From contig JAEYAL010000099.1 in NCBI GenBank assembly GCA_023404805.1, forward strand, positions 1 to 64,000: a stretch of DNA of 64,000 bases. The letters run 5' to 3'. The stretch comes from Actinomycetes bacterium. GTDB lineage: Bacteria; Actinomycetota; Thermoleophilia; Solirubrobacterales; Solirubrobacteraceae. Both the position numbers and the translations under genes were made by a program. Below, piece after piece: positions 42,335-51,401 of this stretch. The number at the start of each line of letters is the position of its first letter. Position 1 is the stretch's first letter. Below the pieces are notes generated by a model that ran no database searches, was not told the origin of the DNA, and saw nothing but the letters and a program-made list of their open reading frames with translations.

Positions 42335-44896
42335 CTACTCGACGGCCAGCGCCTCGACGATGTTGATCTTGCCGGCGCGCCGGGCCGGCAGCGCGGCTGC
42401 GAGCGCCGCCACGAATGCGGCGAGCAGCACGACGACGATGATCGAGCCGACCGGGACGACGTAGGAGAACCCGTCGTCGGCGAGCAGCCGCGCGACGAGC
42501 GCCCCGAACCCGAGCCCGACGCCGACGCCCAGCACCGCCCCGAGCAGACCGGTGAGGATCGCCTCCTGGCGGATCAGGCGCCGGATCTGGCGGCGGGTCG
42601 CCCCCACCGCCCGCAGCATGCCGAGCTCACGGCGGCGCTCCTGCACGGTGAGCGTGAACGTCGTCGAGATGCCCAGCAGCGACACGATCAGCGCGAACGC
42701 CAGGAACGCGTAGATCATGTTCACGAGCTGGTTGACCTGCCCGATGATCTGCTCCTCGAGCTCTTCGCGCGTGAGCACGTCGACTGTCGGGAACTTCGCG
42801 TCCATCGCCTTGGTCACGCGCTGCTGCACGGCCGCCACGTCGGCGCCCTCGCGGACCTTGATCAGCGAGAAGAAGACCCGCGCGATGCCGGTGTCGCCGG
42901 CGAGCATCTCCCGCGGCGCGATCAGGCCGCCGCCGAGGAGCGTGCTGCCCTCGTCGACCGTTCCGCGGACGGTCACCGTGAAGGTCTTGCCGTTGCGGCG
43001 TTTGAGCAGGATCCGGTCGCCGATCTTCGCGTTCTTGACCACGGCGACGTCGGAGGCGTGGTCGGCGATCACGTCGTCCGGCCCGAGGGCAGCGAGTGTC
43101 GCGTCGGAGCCGTCGACCCAGTTCAGGGCGTAGACGTCCTGCAGCCCCTCGTCGACGCCCGAGACCACGACGGGGTCGCTGGTCTTGACGTCGTCGAACC
43201 CGCCGAAGGAGATGCCGACGACGCGCTGCACGCCCGGGTCAGCGGCGGCGACCTTCTGCGAGGCCGGCGGGAAGCCCGTGCCGGTCTGCTCGGAGAGCGC
43301 CAGATCGGCGCGGACGCGGTCGCCGAAGGCGTCGCTGGCGATCGCCGAGACTCCCGCGGCGAACACCGACACGAAGGTGACCAGCGCGACGCCGACCATC
43401 AAGGCGCCGGCCGTGGTGGCGGTGCGTCGCGGGTTGCGCTGCGAGTTGCGGCGCGCAAGGTCGCCGACGGTGCCAGTCGCCGCCGCCGGAGCGCCCACGA
43501 CCCGGATGACCGGGCTGAGTACCAGCGGCGCGAGCATGCCGACCGCGACGAGCGTGAGCAGCGCGCCCGCGCCGACGAGGATCGCGGCGAGCGTGCCGGA
43601 CTCGACGAGCGATCCGATCACCGCGGCGGCGGCGAGCACCGCCACGAGGTAGGCGAGCGGACCCGGCCGGGTCGTCGCCTCGCGTGAGGTGTCGCCGCGC
43701 ATCGCCTGGATCGGCGGCACCGACGCGGCGCGGCGCACCGGCAGCAGGCCCGCGAGGGTGCAGACGACCGGGCCGATGAGCAGCGCGATGATCACGGTGC
43801 GCGGCAGGATCACCGTGCCGCTGGCGGGCAGCTCGATGCCGAAGCCCTTGAACAGCGCGAGGATCCCCGGCGCGATCAGCAGGCCGCCGAGGAAGCCGAG
43901 GACACCGGCGATGACGCCGATCAGCAGCGACTCGGTGAGGATCGACCGGCTGACCTGCCGCCGCGTGGCGCCGAGCGCCCGCAGCAGGGCCAGCTCCTGC
44001 GACCGCTGCGCGAGCGTCGCCGCGAAGGTGTTGACGATCACGAAGCTGCCGACGAACAGCGCGATGATGCCGAACGCCAGCAGGATCGGCTGGAGGAAGC
44101 CCAGCTGGTCCTTGAGCTCGTCGGCCTGGCTCTTGGCCTGTTCCTCCGCCGTTCGGACGTTGACGGGCTCGCCGCGGAGCTCGGCCGCGACCGAGCGGCG
44201 CAGCGCGACGGGCGTGACGCCCTGCTCCGCGCGGACGACGATGTCGTCGAAGCGGCCGCCCCTGGCGGCGATCCGGTCGGCGGCCCCCAGCTGCACGATC
44301 GCGACAGAGGTGCCGCCGGTGGAGCTGCCGTTCTCGCTGTCGCCGAACTTCGCGATGCCGACGACCGCGGGTTTCTCGACCCCGGCTTCGCCGACGATCG
44401 AGACGCGGTCGCCGAGCTTGTAGCCGCCGCGTTCCGCAGTCCGCTCCTCGAGGACGGTCTCGCCGTCGGCGCGGGTCCAGCGGCCGCTGGCGAGCTTCCA
44501 GGCGGTCATGTCGACGGGCGTCTGCGACGCCACAAACGACGGTGGCCCCACGGAGATCGGGTCGCCGTCCTTCTTGAGGATCGAGGTCTGAGCGAAGATC
44601 TCGCCCGCGGCGCGCTGGACGCCGTCGACCTGTTTGACGCGCTCGAGCACCTCGGGCGCGACGGTGGGCGTGTCGGTCGGGCCGGACGGCCCGCCACCGG
44701 TCTCCTCTCCGCGCGGCGTGATAGAGACATCGACTCCTTGCTGCCCGGTGTCGAACAGCGTGTCGACCGACTTGTTCATCGAGTCGGTGAGGATGAAGGC
44801 GCCGGTCACCTGCGCCACGCCGACGATGATCGCCAGCGCGGTGAGCAGGGTGCGGCGCTTGCGGGCCAGGAGGTTCCGCAGCGCCAGGGAGATCAC
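42335..44896 (-). CDS. ABC transporter permease, FtsX/MacB-like
   Basis: The 853-residue permease has a membrane helix near the N-terminus (TLLTALAIIVGVAQVTGAF), a periplasm-side domain, then two FtsX repeats (about residues 265-395 and 725-850) with about eight helices in all, and a second extracytoplasmic domain (about 510-720). The duplicated FtsX layout is typical of actinobacterial lipoprotein or peptide exporters. Its start overlaps the ATPase gene stop (ATGA), so they form one transporter. Substrate unknown. Confidence 0.9.
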   Translation of the reverse strand: MISLALRNLLARKRRTLLTALAIIVGVAQVTGAFILTDSMNKSVDTLFDTGQQGVDVSITPRGEETGGGPSGPTDTPTVAPEVLERVKQVDGVQRAAGEIFAQTSILKKDGDPISVGPPSFVASQTPVDMTAWKLASGRWTRADGETVLEERTAERGGYKLGDRVSIVGEAGVEKPAVVGIAKFGDSENGSSTGGTSVAIVQLGAADRIAARGGRFDDIVVRAEQGVTPVALRRSVAAELRGEPVNVRTAEEQAKSQADELKDQLGFLQPILLAFGIIALFVGSFVIVNTFAATLAQRSQELALLRALGATRRQVSRSILTESLLIGVIAGVLGFLGGLLIAPGILALFKGFGIELPASGTVILPRTVIIALLIGPVVCTLAGLLPVRRAASVPPIQAMRGDTSREATTRPGPLAYLVAVLAAAAVIGSLVESGTLAAILVGAGALLTLVAVGMLAPLVLSPVIRVVGAPAAATGTVGDLARRNSQRNPRRTATTAGALMVGVALVTFVSVFAAGVSAIASDAFGDRVRADLALSEQTGTGFPPASQKVAAADPGVQRVVGISFGGFDDVKTSDPVVVSGVDEGLQDVYALNWVDGSDATLAALGPDDVIADHASDVAVVKNAKIGDRILLKRRNGKTFTVTVRGTVDEGSTLLGGGLIAPREMLAGDTGIARVFFSLIKVREGADVAAVQQRVTKAMDAKFPTVDVLTREELEEQIIGQVNQLVNMIYAFLAFALIVSLLGISTTFTLTVQERRRELGMLRAVGATRRQIRRLIRQEAILTGLLGAVLGVGVGLGFGALVARLLADDGFSYVVPVGSIIVVVLLAAFVAALAAALPARRAGKINIVEALAVE

Positions 44897-45657
44897 TGTC
44901 CGATCTCCTTCATGAGGTCGAGGACCGCGTCGGGGCCGCCGTCTGGGACGGGGCCGTCGTGCACGATCTGGCCGTCGGCGAGGGCGACGATGCGGTCGGC
45001 GCGCGCCGCCGCGCGGGCGTCATGGGTGACCATCACGAGCGTCTGGCCGTAGTCGTCGACGCAGCGGCGCAGCAGGTCGAGGACCTCGCCGGACGAGTGG
45101 GAATCGAGGTTGCCGGTGGGCTCGTCCGCGAACACGACCGTCGGACGGGACGCGAGCGCGCGGGCGACGGCGACGCGCTGCTGCTGTCCGCCGGACAGCT
45201 CGGCTGGCCGGTGCTCCTGGCGGTCCTTGAGGCCGACGGTCGCGATGAGCTCGTCGACCCAGGCGGGGTCGGCGGGCGTGCCGCCGAGGCGGAGCGGCAG
45301 TTCGACGTTCTCCCGGGCGCTCAGCACCGGCAGGAGGTTGAAGGACTGGAAGATGAAGCCGATCTTCTCGCGGCGGACCTTGGTCAGGTCGTTGTCGCTG
45401 AGCTTGGCGAGGTCGTCGCCGTCGATGACGATGCTGCCGGCCGTGGGCTGGTCGAGCCCGGCGAGGCAGTGCATGAGGGTCGACTTGCCGGAGCCGGACG
45501 GGCCGACGATCGCGGTGAACTCGGCCGCCTGGAAGCCCGTGGTGACGCCCGCGAGCGCGTCGACGGCGGCGGCTCCGCGGCCGAAGGTGCGGCGCAGGCC
45601 GGTGGCGCTGACGAGCGGTGTGGTGGTGGGCGAGGCTTCAGTCACGGGAGCCACCAT
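44893..45657 (-). CDS. ABC transporter ATP-binding protein (LolD/MacB type)
   Basis: The 254-residue ATPase has Walker A GPSGSGKSTLMHCLAG, Q-loop FQSFNLLPVLSARENV, signature LSGGQQQRVAVARAL, Walker B VVFADEPTGNLD and the H-loop VTHD. The NLLP and PTGNLDS features mark the MacB/LolD/FtsE subgroup that pairs with FtsX-type permeases. It is coupled to such a permease by a 4-bp overlap. Confidence 0.93.
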   Translation of the reverse strand: MVAPVTEASPTTTPLVSATGLRRTFGRGAAAVDALAGVTTGFQAAEFTAIVGPSGSGKSTLMHCLAGLDQPTAGSIVIDGDDLAKLSDNDLTKVRREKIGFIFQSFNLLPVLSARENVELPLRLGGTPADPAWVDELIATVGLKDRQEHRPAELSGGQQQRVAVARALASRPTVVFADEPTGNLDSHSSGEVLDLLRRCVDDYGQTLVMVTHDARAAARADRIVALADGQIVHDGPVPDGGPDAVLDLMKEIGQ

Positions 45658-45741
45658 ATGCGCGGGCCCGTCCGCCGGACACCGACTTCGGTCGGCGCGC
45701 CGGCGTCCAAAGGTCGGCGCGTGAACAGCCCGAGAACGACG

Positions 45742-45765
45742 AAGGGCCGCCCGCAGGCGGCCCTT
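45742..45765 (-). terminator. Terminator hairpin downstream of metK
   Basis: AAGGGCCGCC pairs perfectly with GGCGGCCCTT (10 bp) around a 4-nt loop, 45 bases after the metK stop and 84 bases before the ABC ATPase start. The sequence after it in the metK direction is CGTCGTTCTCG, not T-rich, but the flanking A/T bases of the stem help. Rest of the gap 45658-45809 shows nothing else. Confidence 0.7.
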
Positions 45766-45809
45766 CAGCGTGGTGCGCGGCGGCCGGAGCCGCCGCGACG
45801 CATGGGTGC

Positions 45810-47048
45810 TTAGGCAGCAGCTCCAACAAAACCGGCAGCTTCCTGAAGCTGCTCGACCTTGTTGGTGGCCTCCCAGGTGAAGTCCGGGTCATTGCGGCCG
45901 AAGTGGCCGTACGCAGCGGTCTTCTGGAAGATCGGGCGGAAGAGGTCGAGCTCCTGGCGGAAAGCGCCCGGGCGGAGGTCGAACGTCTGGCGGACGGCCT
46001 CTTCGATCTTGGAGCGCTCGATCTTCTCGGTGCCGAAGGTCTCGACGTAGATCGAAACCGGGTGCGCGACGCCGATGGCGTAGGCGACCTGGACTTCGGC
46101 GCGCTCGGCGAGGCCGGCGGCGACGACGTTCTTGGCGACCCAGCGGGTGGCGTAGGCGGCCGAGCGGTCGACCTTGGAGGAGTCCTTGCCGGAGAAGGCG
46201 CCGCCGCCGTGGCGGGCGAAGCCGCCGTAGGTGTCGACGATGATCTTGCGGCCGGTGAGGCCGGTGTCGCCGACGGGGCCGCCGATGACGAAGCGGCCGG
46301 TCGGGTTCACGAGGAACTCGGCGAAGAGCTTGTTCTCGTCGTAGAGGCCTTCGGGCAGGACCGGCTTGACGACGGCTTCCCAGAGGTCGTTCTTGACCTT
46401 GTTCTGGTCGTCGTTGATCGAGTCGAGATGCTGCGTGGAGATCAGCAGCTTCTCGATGGCGACCGGCTTGCCGTCGCGGTAGCGCACGGAGGCCTGCGTC
46501 TTGGCGTCGGGGCGCAGGTAGTCGAGCTCGCCGGACTTGCGGACCTCGGCCAGCTTCTGCGCCAGGCGGTGGGCCGTCTGGATCGGAAGCGGCATGTACT
46601 CGGGCGTTTCGTTCGTGGCGTAGCCGAACATCATGCCCTGGTCGCCAGCGCCTTCGAGGTCGATGTCGTCCGAGGAGCCGTCCTTGGCCTCGAGGGCCTC
46701 GTCGACGCCCTGGGCGATGTCGGCCGACTGCGGGTCGATCGCGTTGAGCACGGCGACGGCGTTGGCGGCGAAGCCCTCGCGGCCGTCCTCGTAGCCGATC
46801 TTCGCGATGGTGTCGCGGGCGATCTGCTGGATGTCGACGTAGGCGTCGGTGCGGATCTCGCCCGAGACCACGGCGAGGCCGGTGTTGACGAGCACCTCGC
46901 AGGCGACACGCGCCTTCTTCGGGTTGCTGTCGGCGGCGAGGATGGCGTCGAGCACGCCGTCGGAGATCTGGTCGGCGACCTTGTCCGGGTGACCCTCGGT
47001 CACGGACTCAGAAGTGAAGAGATACTCGTTATCGGCGTACTGGCTCAT
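45810..47048 (-). CDS. metK: S-adenosylmethionine synthetase
   Basis: The 412-residue enzyme makes SAM from methionine and ATP. Visible family blocks: [16 protein letters not shown] at the N-terminus, [12 protein letters not shown] (near residue 132) and [19 protein letters not shown] (the P-loop-like motif, usually KDPTKVDRSA). Length slightly above the usual 390-400. The 220-base gap upstream (47049-47268) was read on the minus strand for SAM-I, SAM-II and SAM-IV riboswitch cores; none was found. A good terminator hairpin follows. Confidence 0.96.
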   Translation of the reverse strand: MSQYADNEYLFTSESVTEGHPDKVADQISDGVLDAILAADSNPKKARVACEVLVNTGLAVVSGEIRTDAYVDIQQIARDTIAKIGYEDGREGFAANAVAVLNAIDPQSADIAQGVDEALEAKDGSSDDIDLEGAGDQGMMFGYATNETPEYMPLPIQTAHRLAQKLAEVRKSGELDYLRPDAKTQASVRYRDGKPVAIEKLLISTQHLDSINDDQNKVKNDLWEAVVKPVLPEGLYDENKLFAEFLVNPTGRFVIGGPVGDTGLTGRKIIVDTYGGFARHGGGAFSGKDSSKVDRSAAYATRWVAKNVVAAGLAERAEVQVAYAIGVAHPVSIYVETFGTEKIERSKIEEAVRQTFDLRPGAFRQELDLFRPIFQKTAAYGHFGRNDPDFTWEATNKVEQLQEAAGFVGAAA

Positions 47049-47268
47049 GCTTCTCTCGGCGTGCAGCAGGTGCAGGGTTGGCGGTGAAGCCTACCGGGCG
47101 AGGGCGCCCATCGCTACGTGACCTTGACAATCTCGTGTAAAGGCTCCGGGTTTAGAGACTTTCGGGGGTCCCCGATCGGGTCCCGCTGCAACGGCACCTG
47201 GAGTCTGTCCGCCCGCAGGCCAGGGCCGCTCATGATGCGCGGCGTCCGCCCGATCCTGCAAGTAGGCC

Positions 47269-48462
47269 ATGTCTCTGCCTGCTGACCATCGCCCGCCCCG
47301 GCGCCCAGGCCGCGGCCGGACATCGACCGGACCGCTTGCCCAGCGGGACCCGCTCACCGCGTTTCGCTGCACGTTCGAGCCAGCTGCCCAGCATGGCGGC
47401 CTCGCCGCTTGGAAATCGCGCGTTTACGCCGGGATGAAGCTCGACGAGGCGATGCTGGTAGGCGCCTCTGGCATCTGGCCCAGCAGCGACGCCGGGGTGT
47501 TCATCCCCCGCGCCGCCATCGCCGGTCTCGACCTTCGGCAGTGGACCCGCGACCACGTCTCGTGCGTCTCAGTCTCGATCCTGCTGACCGACGGCCGGTA
47601 CGTGCAGGTGCCGGGATTGTCACGCGATGCGCACCCGTATCACCCGCGAGTGCCCGGTCCGACGGTGCAGTTCACCCGGGGCGGCGCCGAGGAGACGTGG
47701 TGGTCCGACCTTCAGGGCCCAGTCGGCCCTCTGAGCGGCTGGACCGAATGGTCGGACGAGCTTGTGCTCAGCGCGGTGCGGTCGCAGGTGCTCGAAACGC
47801 TCGGCGGGTTCGGCGACGACCCAGCGGCGGCGGATGGGTTGAAGCTGCGGACGCTCGTCGACCTCGGGCCGATGCGGACCGGCACCCAGTTCTACTCAAG
47901 CTTGTTCCTCGGGGCTTACCAGCGCCGCAGCACTCGCCTGCCGGAGCCGCGCCCCTATGGCCCGAAGGCGTTGCCTCCCAAGCCGCGTTCGATGGTGCGC
48001 GAGCTTGAGATCCCTCAGTGGACTGATCTCGGGTTCCCCGCGATCTACTGGTCGCGGGCCAGCCGCCGTCTGCTGTGGCACCGGCGTCGGCGGTCGGGCG
48101 TCGGGTTCACGCGCTCGTCGGTCGTGTTGCGCAAGAACGGCGGTTGGGAGTCGATCCCGCTTTCCGACGTCGACCGGTTCGACATCGTGCTGCTCCGAGA
48201 CGGAACCGCCTGGCGGCTGCGCCTCGTGCTTGCCGACGGGTCGTTCCGGGAACTCGACGGGATCGACCACGGGCTCTGGGCATCGAGCCTGCGGCTGACA
48301 GGGAACGAACTGCGTTGGTGCGCGGGCGGGGAGACGGGCCGCGATGGCCTGCCCCGTTCGCGCGCGGCGGCGGGTCGGCTGCGCTGGGGCAGCGACGACG
48401 ACGCGCTGATCGCTGCGCGCTTCAACGCGCAGCTGGCAGCGGCTCGCCGCTGGCACCGCTGA
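47269..48462 (+). CDS. Protein of unknown function with two PH-like strands-rich modules
   Basis: This frame gives 397 residues from ATG 47269. I recognise no family. Two segments share a layout: VFIPRAAIAGLDLRQW followed by SVSILLTDGRYVQVPGLS (about residues 84-125), and WESIPLSDVDRFDIVLLRDG followed by LRLVLADGSFRELDGID (about 294-340). Both look like the beta-meander of bacterial PH-like domains. No signal peptide or membrane segment; the first 30 residues are Arg/Pro-rich and the true start may be later. It is divergent from metK and converges on the NlpC/P60 gene. Confidence 0.65.
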   Translation: MSLPADHRPPRRPGRGRTSTGPLAQRDPLTAFRCTFEPAAQHGGLAAWKSRVYAGMKLDEAMLVGASGIWPSSDAGVFIPRAAIAGLDLRQWTRDHVSCVSVSILLTDGRYVQVPGLSRDAHPYHPRVPGPTVQFTRGGAEETWWSDLQGPVGPLSGWTEWSDELVLSAVRSQVLETLGGFGDDPAAADGLKLRTLVDLGPMRTGTQFYSSLFLGAYQRRSTRLPEPRPYGPKALPPKPRSMVRELEIPQWTDLGFPAIYWSRASRRLLWHRRRRSGVGFTRSSVVLRKNGGWESIPLSDVDRFDIVLLRDGTAWRLRLVLADGSFRELDGIDHGLWASSLRLTGNELRWCAGGETGRDGLPRSRAAAGRLRWGSDDDALIAARFNAQLAAARRWHR

Positions 48463-48470
48463 GGCGGGGT

Positions 48471-49424
48471 TCAGCGGGCGAGCCGGCGGGCGCCCACGTA
48501 GTGCTGCGCCCAGTAGCCGCTGGCGATGTCGTGCTCGACGACGCCGCTGCTGCTCGTCGCGGAGACGGCGGTCGTGCGGCTCGCGACGATGCCGACGTGC
48601 GAGGCGCCGGGCCCCGCGGCGTCGAAAAAGACGAGGTCGCCGGGGCGGATCGCGCCCTTGGCGACGGCCCAGCCGCGGCGGTACTGCTCGAAACTGCGGC
48701 GCGGCAGCTCGAGGCCGGCGCGGTGGTAGGCCCACTGGGTGAGGCCTGAGCAGTCGAAGCCGCGGGTCGTCGTGCCGCCGAAGCGGTAGGGGACGCCGTA
48801 GGCGGTGCGGGCGATGCGCAGCGCCTCGGCGGCGCGGACGGAGGCCGGGGCTGGGGTCTGCCGGGACGCGGGCGTCTTGCGGGCGGCGGCGCGGGCGGCC
48901 CAGAGCTTGGCTTCGAACCGCGCGGCGACCTTCAGCCCCATGCGCCGGAGCGTCTCGACGTTGGCCGACCCGGTGACGGCGAGGCCGTGGCGGCGCTGGT
49001 AGCGGCGGGCGCCGTCGACCGTGTCTGAGCCCCAGACGCCGTCGGCGGTGACGTGCAGCCGCCGCTGGACGCTCTTGGTCTGCGTGACGGTGAGGAACAG
49101 CTGCTGGCGGCGCAGCGCGCGGGCGACGTCGCCGGGCGCCCGCGCCAGGCGGGCCGCTGAGGCGTAGTCGGTGACGCCGGGCAGCGGGTCGTCGATCGCC
49201 TCGGGCGTGGTTGGGCTGAGCGGCGCTTCCGGCGTCGTTGCCGTGCCGGGCGTGTCGGCATGAACGGGAGTCGTGTCTGCCGCAGGCGTGTCGGGGGACG
49301 GTGCTGGCGACGTCGCCGCGGCTTCCGTGACCGCGCCGCCGCGCTGGGCAGAGGCCGATGGAGCAGCCGCGGCGAAACCGGCAGCCAGACAGGTGAGAGC
49401 GACGAGTCGTCGAGAGCGGTGCAT
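48471..49424 (-). CDS. Secreted NlpC/P60 peptidoglycan endopeptidase with peptidoglycan-binding domain
   Basis: The 317-residue protein has a Sec signal (LVALTCLAAGFAAAAPSASA), a Thr/Pro/Ala linker, a peptidoglycan-binding-1 type module (about 115-160; LHVTADGVWGSDTVDGARR), and a C-terminal NlpC/P60 domain (about 195-315). The catalytic Cys is in FDCSGLTQWAY and the His in GASHVGIV. It should cleave D-gamma-glutamyl-diamino-acid bonds in the cell-wall stem peptide. Stand-alone gene; possible roles are daughter-cell separation or wall turnover. Confidence 0.93.
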   Translation of the reverse strand: MHRSRRLVALTCLAAGFAAAAPSASAQRGGAVTEAAATSPAPSPDTPAADTTPVHADTPGTATTPEAPLSPTTPEAIDDPLPGVTDYASAARLARAPGDVARALRRQQLFLTVTQTKSVQRRLHVTADGVWGSDTVDGARRYQRRHGLAVTGSANVETLRRMGLKVAARFEAKLWAARAAARKTPASRQTPAPASVRAAEALRIARTAYGVPYRFGGTTTRGFDCSGLTQWAYHRAGLELPRRSFEQYRRGWAVAKGAIRPGDLVFFDAAGPGASHVGIVASRTTAVSATSSSGVVEHDIASGYWAQHYVGARRLAR

Positions 49425-49528
49425 GCAGAGCCCGCGCGAGCAGCCGGGGACTCGGCCGCGTCAAGCAGGCAGCTGACGCTACCGCGGTGCCGCGGCGCTG
49501 CGCGCGATTTCTGCTGCAGGCGCGGCCG

Positions 49529-50767
49529 TCAGCCGCCGTAGGCGTCCGGGTTCCCGGGGCACTCGGACGCGCGCAGGCCCGCCAGGCCGCAGATGAACGG
49601 CCGGGCTGAGCCGGAGCGGTCGGCGATGGCGCTGTCCCAGCCGTCGTCCTCCGCGGAGCCGGGCGGCGGTGGCGGCACGAGCAGGTAGAGGATCAGGGGC
49701 GAGTCTGAATCGGTGAGCCGCTGGCGCAGCGCGATGCCGCGGCGGCGCTGGCCGGTCGGGCGCCCGCTCAGTCCGCCTTCGCCCGAGATCCGCGGCGTCG
49801 CTTCGGTCACCCACACGGGCGACGGGGCCACGGCCGCTGCGAAGCCCGACTCGATGTCGGCGTTGCCTGCGGTGAGGTCGCGGTACGGGTGCAGCGCCCA
49901 GACCGCGGGCGTCAGGCCGCCGGTGCCGTCGACGAAGGCGTCCCGCAGCGAGAGCAGCGTCGGCAGGTCCTGGTCGCTGAACTCGCCCGCGAGCGCCCGC
50001 TCAGCGCCGACGATGCCCGCGACCACATTCCAGTACTTGCCGGCGCGGCGGGCAGCCACCCGCCGGCCATAGGCGCGCTGCAGCGTGAACATCGGGTGGT
50101 CGGGCTCGTTCCACGCCGAGAACGAGAGCTGCGCGCCGGGCGCGAGCTTGATCAGCTCGTCGTGCAGCTCGCCGAACAGCTCCTCGTAGAGCGGCACGCT
50201 CGGGTACTCGCAGGACTCAAGCGCCTCGCCGAGCTGCAGGGTGCCGCGCGACTCGGGTTTGCCCTCGCCGTCCTTGGGGCAGCGGGTGAAGTCGTGGGAA
50301 CGGATCGAGACGATGCCGCTGGCGCCGGTGCTTTTGAGCAGCGCGGCGAACGCGGTCAGCTCGGCGTACTCGTCGCCGGCGGGAGCGCCGCGCCGGCGCA
50401 TGACGTCGATCGGCAGCTGCGTGCGCAGGATCGGCGTCGCGCCCGTGATCCCGCGCAGGCACGCGAACGCGTTCGCGAACACCGATTGCTCGATCGGCGA
50501 CTGTGCGAGGCGCGCGGGCCGCGCGATGCCGAGGCCGAGCGGCCGGCTGCCTGCGACAGGTTCGCAGCGCGTCGGGAAGGACACGGGCGCCTGCGGCGAC
50601 GGCAGCGCCGGCGACGTCGGCTCGGGCGTGGTCGCTGGCTGCGTCGGGGCGGGCGTCGTCGCCTGTTCGCCTCCCCCGCGCGTCGCCAGGATCACCACCG
50701 CGGCCACGATCACGAGCACGGCAACGGCCCCGGTGAGGAGCCGCTGCGTGAGGGTGCGGGGGAACAC
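49529..50767 (-). CDS. Membrane-anchored glycoside-hydrolase-like protein
   Basis: From GTG 50767 the product has 412 residues. One N-terminal membrane helix (LLTGAVAVLVIVAAVVILAT) and a Thr/Pro linker lead to an extracytoplasmic domain of about 340 residues. The segment LSFSAWNEPDHPMFT (near residue 205) is like the NEP acid/base strand of clan GH-A TIM-barrel hydrolases (GH39/GH5 style), and VWALHPYRDL and VWVTEATPRISGEGG (the latter with a possible nucleophile Glu) follow at the right spacing. Substrate unknown; a cell-surface glycan is likely. It is divergent from the PH-domain gene, which fixes the approximate start. Confidence 0.75.
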   Translation of the reverse strand: MFPRTLTQRLLTGAVAVLVIVAAVVILATRGGGEQATTPAPTQPATTPEPTSPALPSPQAPVSFPTRCEPVAGSRPLGLGIARPARLAQSPIEQSVFANAFACLRGITGATPILRTQLPIDVMRRRGAPAGDEYAELTAFAALLKSTGASGIVSIRSHDFTRCPKDGEGKPESRGTLQLGEALESCEYPSVPLYEELFGELHDELIKLAPGAQLSFSAWNEPDHPMFTLQRAYGRRVAARRAGKYWNVVAGIVGAERALAGEFSDQDLPTLLSLRDAFVDGTGGLTPAVWALHPYRDLTAGNADIESGFAAAVAPSPVWVTEATPRISGEGGLSGRPTGQRRRGIALRQRLTDSDSPLILYLLVPPPPPGSAEDDGWDSAIADRSGSARPFICGLAGLRASECPGNPDAYGG

Positions 50768-50838
50768 GCCGGTCAGCTTTCCACACCTGCCGGCATGCGC
50801 TGAGGCTGATCGCGTGCAGCGCCGCGCCGAGGAGTACC

Positions 50839-51345
50839 GTGGCGCGCATGGACCTCCACCCCGGCGAGACGATCTTGTTCCAGGGTCATCCCTCGTGGCG
50901 CGCAACCCTGCTGTTCTTCGCCCAGGGGTTCCTGGCCGCGGTGGCCATCGGCGCCGTGGTCTGGCTGATCGCCGGCTCGTGGGCCGGGATCATCGCCGGG
51001 CTCGTCGTCGCCGCGCTCGTGGTCGTCGGCGGGATCGTGGTCCGCTCGGCCACCGAGTACGTGATCACGGATGAGCGGCTGCATATCCGCCGCGGGCTGC
51101 TGTCGCGCAAGGTGCAGGAGACGCGCCTGGGCCGCGTGCAGGACGTGACCGTGAGCCAGAGCGTCTGGGAGCGCCTGCTGCGGATCGGCCGCGCCGACTT
51201 CGACACCGCGTCGGCCGACAGCAGCAACGACTTCGTGTTCGCCGGGATCGAGAACCCCGACCGCGTGCGCGCCGCGGTCGACTCCGCGCACCGTATGGCG
51301 GAGTCGCGCGGCGGCGGCCAGCCGCCGGCCCAGGCCGGGCTCTAG
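50839..51345 (+). CDS. PH-domain (bPH2) membrane protein
   Basis: The 168-residue protein starts at GTG 50839 or ATG 50848. Two membrane helices (about 24-44 and 48-68) are followed by a bacterial PH-2 domain (YdbS/YdbT type) with YVITDERLHIRRGLLSRKVQE and RVQDVTVSQSVWERLLRIG. Such proteins are common in Gram-positives; their function is poorly defined. It stands between the glycosidase-like gene and der. Confidence 0.85.
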   Translation: MARMDLHPGETILFQGHPSWRATLLFFAQGFLAAVAIGAVVWLIAGSWAGIIAGLVVAALVVVGGIVVRSATEYVITDERLHIRRGLLSRKVQETRLGRVQDVTVSQSVWERLLRIGRADFDTASADSSNDFVFAGIENPDRVRAAVDSAHRMAESRGGGQPPAQAGL

Positions 51346-51401
51346 GCCGCCAGTCCGCGCCGGGCGATCGGCGCTGCCGGGCTCTGCGCCCGGCGCTCCC
51401 G

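Noticed and set aside
47049..47268. SAM riboswitch upstream of metK
   Set aside because: Read on the minus strand, none of the SAM-I, SAM-II or SAM-IV conserved cores could be found; only unspecific GC hairpins.
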